Source of the DNA: Arcicella sp043769985
GTDB lineage: Bacteria; Bacteroidota; Bacteroidia; Cytophagales; Spirosomataceae
Assembly: GCA_043769985.1 (NCBI GenBank)
Contig: JAYVIV010000039.1
Span: 1-27,313, forward strand
Reading direction: 5' to 3'
DNA length: 27,313 bases
Under the pieces are notes generated by a model, which saw nothing but the letters and a program-made list of their open reading frames with translations, was not told the origin of the DNA and did no database searches. The position numbers were made by a program, and so were the translations under genes. This document shows, piece by piece, positions 15,173-23,355 of this stretch (its first letter is position 1; each line of letters begins with the position of its first letter).

Positions 15173-15782
15173 TAGTTACATTACAACTATCTCCTAAAAC
15201 AATATTTTTAGAAAAAATAATTGAGTAATTCAGATTCAACGTAGAATGTTTAGGAAGATTAAGATTTAACAATTTTATCTCACTTCCTTCCATTGAAATT
15301 GTGGCTTTATTTTTACTCTGAATATCTACTTTATCAAAATGACATTTCTTAAATTCTATAAAACTATTTTTGAGCGAAGTAATCACAAAATCACCTGATT
15401 GAAAGGTGCTGTCTATTCTAATAAGCGTATCGTCCTCATCCTTTTTTGAAATAGTCATAATCGGTAATTGAGGTACATAAATAGTAACATTATTTATATC
15501 AGCAATTTTCAAATTAAGTATATCTCCTTGATAATCAATGTATAACGAATCTTTATCAGTTTTATTTAATACGATTTCATACCTGTTCCCATGCTTAAAA
15601 GTTACATAAGAATCATAACTAAGATTCAAATATTTCATGGCTTTTAAATCAATCCGTAGCTCATTTGCCAAGGGATTTGCCAAGGCTTTTTGGTACGCTC
15701 CACGCATCACAAAAGCGTAAGAAAATATCCCCAAAACGATACAAATTCCTGTACCAATTAATAATTTATTTGATGTTTTCAT
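15141..15782 (-). CDS. Membrane-anchored beta-rich protein, GIN/DUF2807-like
   Basis: 213 residues: one N-terminal membrane segment (LLIGTGICIVLGIFSYAFV, about 7-25), then an extracytoplasmic part with short alternating hydrophobic strands such as ATISMEGSEIKLLNLNL and STLNLNYSIIF. This ladder pattern recalls GIN/DUF2807 beta-solenoid proteins, which in Bacteroidota often accompany YtrA-type GntR and ABC genes; the domain match itself is tentative. It lies 164 bp downstream of the GntR gene on the same strand, with a palindrome between. The 3' end overlaps the convergent DxDD gene by 32 bp. Confidence 0.7.
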   Translation of the reverse strand: MKTSNKLLIGTGICIVLGIFSYAFVMRGAYQKALANPLANELRIDLKAMKYLNLSYDSYVTFKHGNRYEIVLNKTDKDSLYIDYQGDILNLKIADINNVTIYVPQLPIMTISKKDEDDTLIRIDSTFQSGDFVITSLKNSFIEFKKCHFDKVDIQSKNKATISMEGSEIKLLNLNLPKHSTLNLNYSIIFSKNIVLGDSCNVTITGNQSAFLK

Positions 15783-15822
15783 GTTGTTTTTTTGTTAAAT
15801 ATTTTTTTGTTTGAATATGCCT

Positions 15823-15932
15823 GTCTGAATTTGGACTCGTCGGATTTATGGATTTTTTGGATTAAAAATTGGTACTTACTTTTTCTTTTCTAATCCTAAA
15901 AATCCTCTAATCCCACGAATCCAAATTCAGAC
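15823..15932. repeat. GTCTGAATTTGG-type palindrome, copy 2
   Basis: Inverted repeat with a left arm 15823-15864 (GTCTGAATTTGGACTCGTC...) and a right arm 15891-15932 ending in AATTCAGAC, several mismatches, and a loop of about 26 bases. The arms are clearly homologous to those at 3847-3996, but the loops differ. It fills the gap between GntR and GIN-like genes. Confidence 0.9.
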
Positions 15933-15946
15933 AAAAAATACGCAAA

Positions 15947-16309
15947 TTACACCGCCTTAAACTCCTCAAACCTCCCTCTAAGTTCCTCAAAATCAATTCC
16001 TAACAATTGAATATTCTTAAAAAATAGCGGTAAGTCATTCTGTAGAAAATCATCCTTTTTAAAAGCCAATACCTTTTCCACGGCATCATCGGAAACGAAA
16101 TATCCCATGCCTCTTTTCGTGAAAATTATATCTTTTTGTTGGAGAAATTCTACGGTTCTCGCTACGGTGTTTGGATTTACTTCCAACTGCACTGCCAACT
16201 CACGGACGGACGGAATTTTATCGCCCACCGCCCATTGTTTCAGTAGGATACGCTCGCAAATAAACTCGGCTATTTGGAGGTATATTGCTTTATTATCTCT
16301 AAATTCCAT
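15947..16309 (-). CDS. GntR family regulator, YtrA subfamily
   Basis: 120 residues: winged helix-turn-helix (IYLQIAEFICERILLKQWAVGDKIPSVRELAVQLEVNPNTVARTVEFLQ) followed by a short helical tail, the size and layout of the YtrA subfamily. Such proteins normally repress their own ABC-transporter operon. Here the start is only 2 bases beyond the permease stop, so it is the third gene of the operon rather than the first. Confidence 0.9.
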   Translation of the reverse strand: MEFRDNKAIYLQIAEFICERILLKQWAVGDKIPSVRELAVQLEVNPNTVARTVEFLQQKDIIFTKRGMGYFVSDDAVEKVLAFKKDDFLQNDLPLFFKNIQLLGIDFEELRGRFEEFKAV

Positions 16310-16311
16310 CG

Positions 16312-17109
16312 TTATACTTGTTTTTCTTTGAGTTTGAAATAGGCAATTACCAAGAGAATTATTGGTAAAATATAAATCAAAATAACCATAAAGACGCCTT
16401 TATAAAAATCTTTGGTTGGTTTAACTAATTCACGGCTGTATGCTTTATTTTGAAATTCTTTGATAATGTCCCCCAGCAGCAACTTATCGCTCAAATAAAC
16501 TACAAAACCCATCAAAAAAAGTATTGCAAAGCCCATAAAGGCGGATTTAATGTAAGAACGACCTTCAAATTGAGCCGCTCCCATCAAGACAAATGCTTGA
16601 ATAACTAACCAAAAACCAAAAATTTTACCTAACTCTTCTCTGACATCATTATTACTAAAAATATTTGAGTAAAGGGGTAAATTTACTACACCTGATGCTT
16701 TCAAATCATCTTTAATGTTGTTCCCAATACTCACAAATCCGAAATCAACCACATAAAATAATGTCAAAAATGCGATTGGAAAAATAACAAAAGCATAAAA
16801 TACGCCAGTTAGAAATTTCTCAAAATGAGAGGCAGGAATTAATAAAAAACTCGTACTACTATTTTTGTCGGAAATGTCTTTGAATATGTAGTTTGCAAAG
16901 ATTGACCCGCTAAGAAATAGGCTTAGATTGAAAACGGAAAATCTTGGAATCCAATTGAAAGCACCAGATTCCCACCTCATTATTAAAGAATTTAGAATAA
17001 CTAAAATTCCAATTACTCCAAAACTCGCCATCAAAAATAGCTTCTTATTTTCAACCCATTGCCGCTTGACAAGCAATGAAAAACGATTAAAATCAAATAT
17101 ATTGTTCAT
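16312..17109 (-). CDS. ABC transporter permease
   Basis: 265 residues with about six hydrophobic segments, including LFLMASFGVIGILVILNSLI near the N terminus and FMVILIYILPIILLVIAYF at the C terminus, ending KLKEKQV. An ABC-2-type integral membrane subunit. It follows the ATPase gene by 93 bp and is tightly coupled to the GntR gene. The substrate is unknown; YtrA-linked exporters are often induced by envelope stress or lipid-II-binding antibiotics (family knowledge, not shown here). Confidence 0.85.
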   Translation of the reverse strand: MNNIFDFNRFSLLVKRQWVENKKLFLMASFGVIGILVILNSLIMRWESGAFNWIPRFSVFNLSLFLSGSIFANYIFKDISDKNSSTSFLLIPASHFEKFLTGVFYAFVIFPIAFLTLFYVVDFGFVSIGNNIKDDLKASGVVNLPLYSNIFSNNDVREELGKIFGFWLVIQAFVLMGAAQFEGRSYIKSAFMGFAILFLMGFVVYLSDKLLLGDIIKEFQNKAYSRELVKPTKDFYKGVFMVILIYILPIILLVIAYFKLKEKQV

Positions 17110-17120
17110 ATTATTGGTGA

Positions 17121-17210
17121 AGTCCTAAGTGTTAAGTCCTAAGTACCAAGATTCTGACAGATAATTTGAACTGTCAGTTTCTTAATACTTAATACCTGAT
17201 ACTTAATACT
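17121..17210. repeat. Palindromic repeat between ABC ATPase and permease genes
   Basis: The outer words GTCCTAAGTGTTAAGTCC and CTTAATACTTAATACC...ACTTAATAC are imperfect complements; the inner hairpin CTGACAG (17154-17160)/CTGTCAG (17171-17177) is perfect. The repeat runs over the ATPase stop at 17203, so it supplies the end of that gene. Confidence 0.75.
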
Positions 17211-18045
17211 CCAATTTAAAAAGTTCTTTTATCTGTGTTTGATTCGTCAAAGTGGCATTAAAAAGTAATTCTAAATCTGCCTTAGAATGCTCGTCATCAG
17301 TATTTTGCATTACAATTGAAAAACCTCTCAACGAATATTCTGAATACAAAACCTTGTCATGGTCAGTAACCGTTGAAACGGTTTTAAAACATAATTTCTC
17401 TGTAATTTCTTCCGTTGTGGCATTAAGCAAAACCTCCAAATTATCCAGAATAATTATCGGGTCAATCAGCGATTCCAAATCACGTACTTGATGCGTTGAG
17501 ATAACAATGATGCGTTCGTCAGTAGCCACCGAAGCAATAATCTTCCTAAATTGGCTTTTTGAAGGTATGTCCAAACCATTCGTTGGTTCGTCCATCAACA
17601 GCACTTTTGTATTGGTCGAAAGGGCAAAACCAATCAAAGCTTTTTTCTTTTGTCCCAAAGAAAGCTCCGTAAACTTCTCGTTATCAGACAATTGGAACTC
17701 TTCAAGGTATTCCAAAAACTGTTTTCGAGAAAATTTTGGATAAAACGGAGCATAGACATCCACAAACTCCTTAATCTTGACGGGAGGCGTATGGAATTCT
17801 TCGGGCAGAAAATAAAGATCTTGCAAAAATACAGGCAGACGCTCCTGAGCATTGTGTCCATTCACTATACACGTACCCGAAGTAGGAAAAAGCAAACCCG
17901 CCATATTGCGTAACAAACTTGATTTCCCCGCTCCATTTCGCCCCAAAAGCCCATAAACATTGCCTTCGGTGAGGGTTAGATTCAGATTTCGGAAAACGGG
18001 TTTTCGCTTTCCGTAGTCAAAAGATAGATTTTTGATTTGTATCAT
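17203..18045 (-). CDS. ABC transporter ATP-binding protein
   Basis: About 280 residues from the ATG at 18045 (MIQIKNLSFDYGKR), preferred over the in-frame 18081 start, which adds 12 atypical residues and falls in the promoter. Walker A GRNGAGKS at 35-42, signature LSLGQ at 128-132, Walker B KVLLMDEP at 147-154 and switch H185 in VISTHQ are all intact. Layout matches exporters of the ABC-2 class. First gene of the operon with the permease and YtrA-type regulator. Confidence 0.93.
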   Translation of the reverse strand: MIQIKNLSFDYGKRKPVFRNLNLTLTEGNVYGLLGRNGAGKSSLLRNMAGLLFPTSGTCIVNGHNAQERLPVFLQDLYFLPEEFHTPPVKIKEFVDVYAPFYPKFSRKQFLEYLEEFQLSDNEKFTELSLGQKKKALIGFALSTNTKVLLMDEPTNGLDIPSKSQFRKIIASVATDERIIVISTHQVRDLESLIDPIIILDNLEVLLNATTEEITEKLCFKTVSTVTDHDKVLYSEYSLRGFSIVMQNTDDEHSKADLELLFNATLTNQTQIKELFKLEY

Positions 18046-18083
18046 TTTTAATGTTTTTAGTGTAATAGATAAATAGTACACCG

Positions 18084-18116
18084 CAAATATAGAGAGACTA
18101 AAATTAATAATCCAAA
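18084..18116 (-). promoter_or_regulatory. Bacteroidota-type promoter of the ABC operon
   Basis: Read on the minus strand: TTTG (18116-18113), 21 bases, then TATATTTG (18091-18084), a full match to TAnnTTTG. The implied start of transcription is about 30 bases upstream of the ATG at 18045. This is the cleanest promoter in the window. Confidence 0.65.
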
Positions 18117-18228
18117 TAATTTGTGTAAATATTTTAGAGGAGAGGCAACTAAGGTCAAACCATGCTTATAAAAAGGGGTAATTTTAGTAACTTTACATCA
18201 ACATTCATCGAGCTAAAAATCCACAATT

Positions 18229-20505
18229 TTGAAAAAACTTATACTACTTTTAAGCATAACTCTCTGGTATTCCAGCAATTCCTTTTGTCAGAGTACCGAT
18301 AATGATCAAAAATATAAACTTCACATCAAGAAGGCTGTCGGCAAAATGGTACTCGATGGAAAGTTAGACGAAGCAGATTGGAAAAATGCCGACATCGCCA
18401 CGGACTTTTGGCAAGCACAACCTTATGATTCATCCAGAGCCATTAATCAGACCGAGGCTCGAATAACGTTTGACGATAGCTACCTGTATATCAGCGGTAT
18501 ATGTCACCAGCCACGTAAATATGTAGTGCTGTCTTTAAAACGTGACTTTGCGGGAGGAACAACGGATATTTTTGGGGTAAACCTTGATACCTTCAAAGAT
18601 AAACTCAACTCCTTCAATTTTGCGGTGAGTCCGTTGGGCGTTCAGCGAGACGGTTTGGTATCGAATGGTAACGAACTTTCCACCGATTGGGATAACAAAT
18701 GGTATTCAAAAGTTACAAATTATGACGACCGTTGGGAAGTTGAAATGGCAATTCCATTCAAGACCATTCGCTATAAAGTTGATGAAAAGAATAACGAATG
18801 GTTGGTAAATTTCACTCGACTCGACCAAAGCCAAAAATTTACGGAACGCTCTTCGTGGGGACCCATTCCCCGCAATTTTAACGGTAATAACATCAATTTT
18901 TCGGGGACTGTCATTTGGGATAATCCACCCCCTAAACCAGGAGCAAACATTTCGATAATTCCTTACATTTTAGGAAGTTTAGACAAAGATTTTCAAAATA
19001 AAAAAGACCTCAGAACGGAGCGTAATGTGGGTTTTGATGCAAAAATAGCCATTACACCCTCTTTAAATTTGGACATCACCGTAAACCCAGATTTTGCCCA
19101 AGTTGAAGTTGATCAACAAGTACAAAATTTGAGTCGTTTTGAAGTTTCTTTTCCAGAAAAAAGACAATTCTTTATCGAAAATGCCGATCTTTTTGGCAGT
19201 TTTGGTTTCGATAATATTACCCCTTTTTTCTCTCGAAGAATCGGCTTAGCTTATAATGCAACAACCGACCAAAACGAAAGAATCCCTATACTTTTAGGTA
19301 CACGTTTAAGCGGGCGATTGAACAAAGATTGGCGAATAGGATTCTTGACAATGCAGACGGGTTCAAACGAGAATTTTAACTTACCAAGTTCTAATTATTT
19401 AGTAACCGCCATTCAAAGGAGAGTTTTTAGTCGCTCTAATATTGGTTTTATTTTTACAAACAAACAAAACTGGCTTTTTGATACTCTCAGACATGAAAGC
19501 GGAGGAATCAACGCCAACGATTACACCCGAATCTTGGGGTTAGACTACAACCTAAATTCTCCCGATGGAAAATGGAGTGGCAAATTATTTTATCACCGTG
19601 CCATCCGCCCCAAAAACGAAGACGGACAATACGCAGGGGCAGCCGTTTTGAGCTATGATTCCCCCACATTTGCCACAACCCAAAGTTTTGAAACAGTGGG
19701 TGAAAATTATGATATAGCCAATCAAACGGGTTATGTTACCCGAACCAATTATTTTAGAACTGAACCAAATGTTGTTTATAGATTTTATCCTAAATCTCAA
19801 CTAATCAATACGTTAAGTATTGGAACTGACGGAGATTTTTATTGGAGAATCAACGACAAAATTATATTAGATTATGATTTCTCACCTTTATTCTTAAACA
19901 TTCGCTTTCAGAATTCAGCACAATTACGAGTCACGCCTTATCGAGTGAATTACACCTATTTATTCGATGATTTTGACCCTACTCGCAAAGGGGCGGGCCT
20001 ACTCCAAGCAGGTTCAGCCTATACCTATTCTGATACAAGAATTAGTTTTTTTTCAGATGCCCGACGTAAATTTCATTTCAACTTGCAGGGGCGTTTGGGA
20101 GATTATTTTGGGGGAAAAATCCAACAAATAAATACCTCACTTTTCTATCGTTATCAACCCTACGGAGTATTCTCTGTTGATGCTTCCTACAACAAAATCA
20201 CCCAACCTTACGGAGCATCGGAGTTGATTTTATTACGACCAAAGATAGATTTATCGTTTTCCAGAAGCGTCTTTTTCAGTAGTTTAGTGCAGTACAATAA
20301 TTTATCAAATAATGTCAGCATAAATACCCGCTTGCAATGGCGTTTCAAACCCGCCAGCGATTTCTTCTTGGTTTATACCGATAATTATTACGCCACCGAA
20401 ACATTCAAAAATGACAATTTCGGAAATCGCTATTTAAGTAACGAATCCCTTCAAACCAAAAATAGAGCCATTGTTTTTAAATTGACGTATTGGTTTAATG
20501 TATAA
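18229..20505 (+). CDS. DUF5916 outer-membrane protein with CBM9-like N-terminal domain
   Basis: 758 residues with a TTG start codon: MKKLILLLSITLWYSSNSFC is a clear signal peptide and no ATG/GTG fits better. Residues about 30-230 (MVLDGKLDEADWKNADIATDFWQ, then ARITFDDSYLYISG) form a carbohydrate-binding family 9-like domain. The rest, rich in alternating aromatic strands and ending LTYWFNV, looks like an outer-membrane beta-barrel. This is the DUF5916 arrangement. Function is unknown; possibly ligand binding or transport at the outer membrane. It stands 183 bp from the divergent ABC operon and is followed after 3 bases by the VOC gene. Confidence 0.88.
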   Translation: MKKLILLLSITLWYSSNSFCQSTDNDQKYKLHIKKAVGKMVLDGKLDEADWKNADIATDFWQAQPYDSSRAINQTEARITFDDSYLYISGICHQPRKYVVLSLKRDFAGGTTDIFGVNLDTFKDKLNSFNFAVSPLGVQRDGLVSNGNELSTDWDNKWYSKVTNYDDRWEVEMAIPFKTIRYKVDEKNNEWLVNFTRLDQSQKFTERSSWGPIPRNFNGNNINFSGTVIWDNPPPKPGANISIIPYILGSLDKDFQNKKDLRTERNVGFDAKIAITPSLNLDITVNPDFAQVEVDQQVQNLSRFEVSFPEKRQFFIENADLFGSFGFDNITPFFSRRIGLAYNATTDQNERIPILLGTRLSGRLNKDWRIGFLTMQTGSNENFNLPSSNYLVTAIQRRVFSRSNIGFIFTNKQNWLFDTLRHESGGINANDYTRILGLDYNLNSPDGKWSGKLFYHRAIRPKNEDGQYAGAAVLSYDSPTFATTQSFETVGENYDIANQTGYVTRTNYFRTEPNVVYRFYPKSQLINTLSIGTDGDFYWRINDKIILDYDFSPLFLNIRFQNSAQLRVTPYRVNYTYLFDDFDPTRKGAGLLQAGSAYTYSDTRISFFSDARRKFHFNLQGRLGDYFGGKIQQINTSLFYRYQPYGVFSVDASYNKITQPYGASELILLRPKIDLSFSRSVFFSSLVQYNNLSNNVSINTRLQWRFKPASDFFLVYTDNYYATETFKNDNFGNRYLSNESLQTKNRAIVFKLTYWFNV

Positions 20506-20508
20506 AAT

Positions 20509-20898
20509 ATGAAAAGAAAAATCGTCCATATAGCCCTCTTAGTCTATGATTACGACGAAGCCATTCAATTTTATACCGAGAAATTGGATTTTGTGTTGGT
20601 AGAAGACACTGTTTTGAGTATAGAAAAAAGGTGGGTATTAGTCAAACCAGACAAGGATGCTGAGTGCAGTATTTTATTAGCCAAAGCTTCAGACGAAGTT
20701 CAAAAACTCAGTATCGGCAACCAAACTGGCGGACGAGTTTGTTTATTTTTAGAAACTGATAATTTCCAAAGAGATTATGATAAAATGCTCAAAAAAGGCA
20801 TTAATTTCGTCAGACAACCAAGCCAAGAAGAATATGGAACAGTGGCTGTTTTTGAAGATTTGTACGGAAATCTTTGGGATTTGATTGAGTATTGTTGA
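20509..20898 (+). CDS. VOC family (glyoxalase-like) protein
   Basis: 129 residues. Starts KRKIVHIALLVYDYDEAIQFYTEKLDFVLVED and ends VAVFEDLYGNLWDLIEY, the beta-alpha-beta-beta-beta pattern with terminal DxxGNxWDL of VOC proteins. Putative metal ligands are H7 near the N terminus and E near the C terminus. It follows the DUF5916 gene after 3 bases, so the two are probably co-transcribed. Confidence 0.9.
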   Translation: MKRKIVHIALLVYDYDEAIQFYTEKLDFVLVEDTVLSIEKRWVLVKPDKDAECSILLAKASDEVQKLSIGNQTGGRVCLFLETDNFQRDYDKMLKKGINFVRQPSQEEYGTVAVFEDLYGNLWDLIEYC

Positions 20899-20910
20899 GA
20901 TAAAAAGTTT

Positions 20911-20956
20911 TAACGCAGGCTGAGTTTAACCCACAGTGGAACTGCCAGCCTGCGTT
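20911..20956 (-). terminator. Hairpin between convergent VOC gene and SNF2 remnant
   Basis: A perfect 12-bp stem TAACGCAGGCTG (20911-20922) and CAGCCTGCGTTA (20945-20956) with a 22-base loop that contains CCACAGTGG. On the minus strand it is followed by AAAACTTTTT, so it may terminate leftward transcription. It may equally be another dispersed palindrome. Confidence 0.5.
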
Positions 20957-20969
20957 AGTCGATTATGAA

Positions 20970-21555
20970 TCACATCTTAGTCAATTGAACCAAACTTTTC
21001 AAGTCAGCATTCGATAAATCACCCAGCCAAGTTTCACCAGTTGTGATACTCATATCTGCCAAATTTCGCTTAGAACGTATCATTTTATCAATTTTCTCTT
21101 CCATCGTTCCTTGATTGATTAAGCGATAAACCATCACATTCTTGGTTTGCCCAATTATGAAAGCCCTATCCGTTGCCTGATTTTCTACCGCAGGATTCCA
21201 CCATAAATCATAGTGAATTACGTGATTTCCTTGCGTAAGATTTAGCCCCGTCCCTCCTGCTTTAAACGATAAAATAAAGATAGAATCAGTCCTATTCTTC
21301 TGAAATCTTTCCACCAAAACATCTCGTTTTTTGCGGTCGATACCGCCGTGTAGAAATAAAGGTTCAGTGCCAAAACGATTCTTGATGAATTCATCTAACA
21401 AATTGCCCATTGCCATTCGTTTCAATCTCAATATTTTTGACCAAACCCTTATTGGCATACGTTCTCCCCCGTGGCAAGCGATTACTATTATCAATTTTTG
21501 AAAGTGAATTAAGCCATTGCTGCCCCCACTAAGTTTTCCCGTAAAGCGTTGCCAT
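20970..21555 (-). pseudogene. SWIM zinc-finger SNF2 helicase remnant (amber codon, internal deletion)
   Basis: Two ends of one gene lie head to tail. The 5' end starts at the ATG at 21555 and reads MATLYGKT-stop-WGQQWLNSL then NRLPRGRTYANKGLVKNIEI, the start typical of SWIM-domain SNF2 proteins (GKTWWG...NRL.RGR.YA). The TAG stands where TGG (Trp) is expected. Near 21415 the reading jumps to another frame and to the helicase C-terminal domain: MGNLLDEF, PLFLHGGIDRKKRD, motif V FKAGGTGLNLT, motif VI QATDRAFIIGQ, ending LKSLVQLTKM. In motif VI the usual second arginine (RIGQ) is isoleucine. The intact protein would be on the order of 1000 residues, so most of the middle is deleted. Non-functional. 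Confidence 0.85.
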
Positions 21556-21924
21556 TAAATAGCTTTTGGTTTATATAATTGATTATGAGTGAGTTGTCAA
21601 TATGTTTATGTTCTACATGACGTTGTTATAAATCCTATTTAATACACTTTTTAATAAATTCTCTGAATAATTTTTATACTAAAATCTTTGATTGAAGTAC
21701 TTCCAGAAAGTTTTTTTACTTTCGGGAAGTTACTTTTGTAGAACTTATCTAAAGTAAAAAAAACTTTCTGGAAGTTAAATAACTTATTAATCAGCATATT
21801 TAATACACTGTTTAACTAAAATCTTTACAGAATCTTGAATTTCAATAAATTCAGTATTTTGGTAAATATCTTCGTACTTTCCAACAAACAAATATAGATA
21901 TTTCATTATTCTTGACCTACCTGA
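21556..21924. other. AT-rich gene-free stretch with inverted and direct repeats
   Basis: No coding sequence seen. An inverted repeat with 24-25-base arms (ACTTCCAGAAAG... at 21699-21722 and its complement ending CTTTCTGGAAGT at 21751-21775) is flanked by direct copies of TTTAATACACT near 21639 and 21799 and of ACTAAAATCTTT at 21679 and 21816. It separates the helicase remnant from the toxin cassette and may mark the edge of an inserted or recombined segment. Confidence 0.65.
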
Positions 21925-23336
21925 AGGTATTTAAAGGACTTTTTGAATACTTACACCAACGGTTTCTGTTTCTCCCCAAGGACACCCATAACCATAAAAC
22001 AAAACAACCACAAAGCCCTCAAAAATATTGAAAATATTGTGGCTGGTGATGTGGTTGGCGGGTATGACCATACCCTCAAAAGTTTGCTTGGGGTGTGGTG
22101 AAGGCTACTAAAAAATCTATTAAAAGAGGTTTGGTGTCTCTTTTTGCAGGAGGTCTATTAATTGCACAGCCTACCTTAGAACACCCCGTTTGGACGGAAA
22201 ACCACCATGACTACGTACCCGCCCAAGACCTAAAAGTAGGTGATACTTTCCTTGATGGCAAAGGAGCAACTCTCCGTTTGGATAGCGTTGCCATTAAGCC
22301 TGATACTACCCTAACGGTTTATAATTTTGAGGTAAATGACCTTCATAATTATTACGTGGGTACGCAGGAGGTATTGGTGCATAATGATTGTGCAACGCTT
22401 GAACTTCTTGAAGGTAAAGGAGTTTCTAAAAAGAGAATAACAGACTTAGAGAACTCTTTTATAAATTCTGGAATATCAATTGCCGATAGAACTAAATTTT
22501 ATCAAAAGATTTTGGCTGATTTAAATAGTAATAAATTAACCAACGCTGATGTAAATCGTTTAATGGCTGAGTTTGCAGACCCAAATTTTGATCCAAAGAT
22601 TAAAAAGTTTTTGGCTAATTTTACGGATAAAGGCTCATTGGATGTTTGGATTGCCACAAAATCTTGGAGTAATCGTTTAGATGTTCTTGAACAAATAGCT
22701 GATATTAAAATTAATACAAAGAATATTAGTCCTGTTTATAATTTCACTAAAACAGCCACTGGATTTGAGGTTTGGCAAGGTCTTCAACCAGCAGGAACAA
22801 AATGGGCAACATTTACGCAAGGCAATGTTACAGCTTTGGCTGGCGGTACGCCAGGACGACTCTTAAATGACTTTAATCAAGTATTGAATGTACATCCAAC
22901 ATTGAAAGATATGGTATATGAAGTGGACGGACGTTTTGTTTATAAAACTGATGCTAATGGCTATGTTTCCCAAATGACTGATAAAAATATTCAATACCCA
23001 ACTCCTACAAGAGCAAGGAATACAACAGAGCAGACAACAAATTCCAAGAAGAAAGGAAATGACCCCAATGATGCGGGTGGTCATATTGCCTCAAATGAAG
23101 CCAACGGACCAAGTGAACAAATTAATTATTGGCGTATGAATTCTAACTCAAATAGTAACGGAGCATGGAGGGATATGGAGCGTGAAATGATAAGGCTTAG
23201 AACTATCAACCCAGCAGCCAATATTGAAGTGATTTACAAAGTAAGAAGCTTTACTGGTGCAAGACCTGATAGCTTTATAGTTTCTTACAAAATTGGAAAT
23301 GCTCCAACCGTTATTTACGGCGTGGTTCCGAATTAA
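21925..23336 (+). pseudogene. Pretoxin-HINT / NucA-like endonuclease toxin, frameshifted, without N-terminal body
   Basis: The first part (21925-22095) reads in one frame from just after a stop: TYTNGFCFSPRTPITIK then NIVAGDVVGGYDHT, where the Cys at 21967-21969 is the expected first residue of a HINT domain. At GGGGTGTGGTG (22090-22100) the frame shifts, consistent with an extra TG or a lost base. The second part, open from a GTG at 22095, gives TLEHPVW (HINT block-B-like His) and VYNFEVNDLHNYYVG...VLVHND, the HINT end. A toxin region follows and ends in a DNA/RNA endonuclease of Endonuclea_NS_2 type: DAGGHIASNEANGPSE (likely catalytic His), MNSNSNSNGAWRDMERE, ARPDSF. No delivery domains lie upstream, so it is an orphan toxin tip or decayed toxin. 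An immunity gene follows after 19 bp. Confidence 0.8.
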
Positions 23337-23355
23337 TTATAAATAAATTAGTCAT

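Noticed and set aside
22090..22100. Programmed ribosomal frameshift in the HINT gene
   Set aside because: There is no slippery heptamer or downstream stem I can see, and the upstream body is missing; decay or DNA slippage is simpler.
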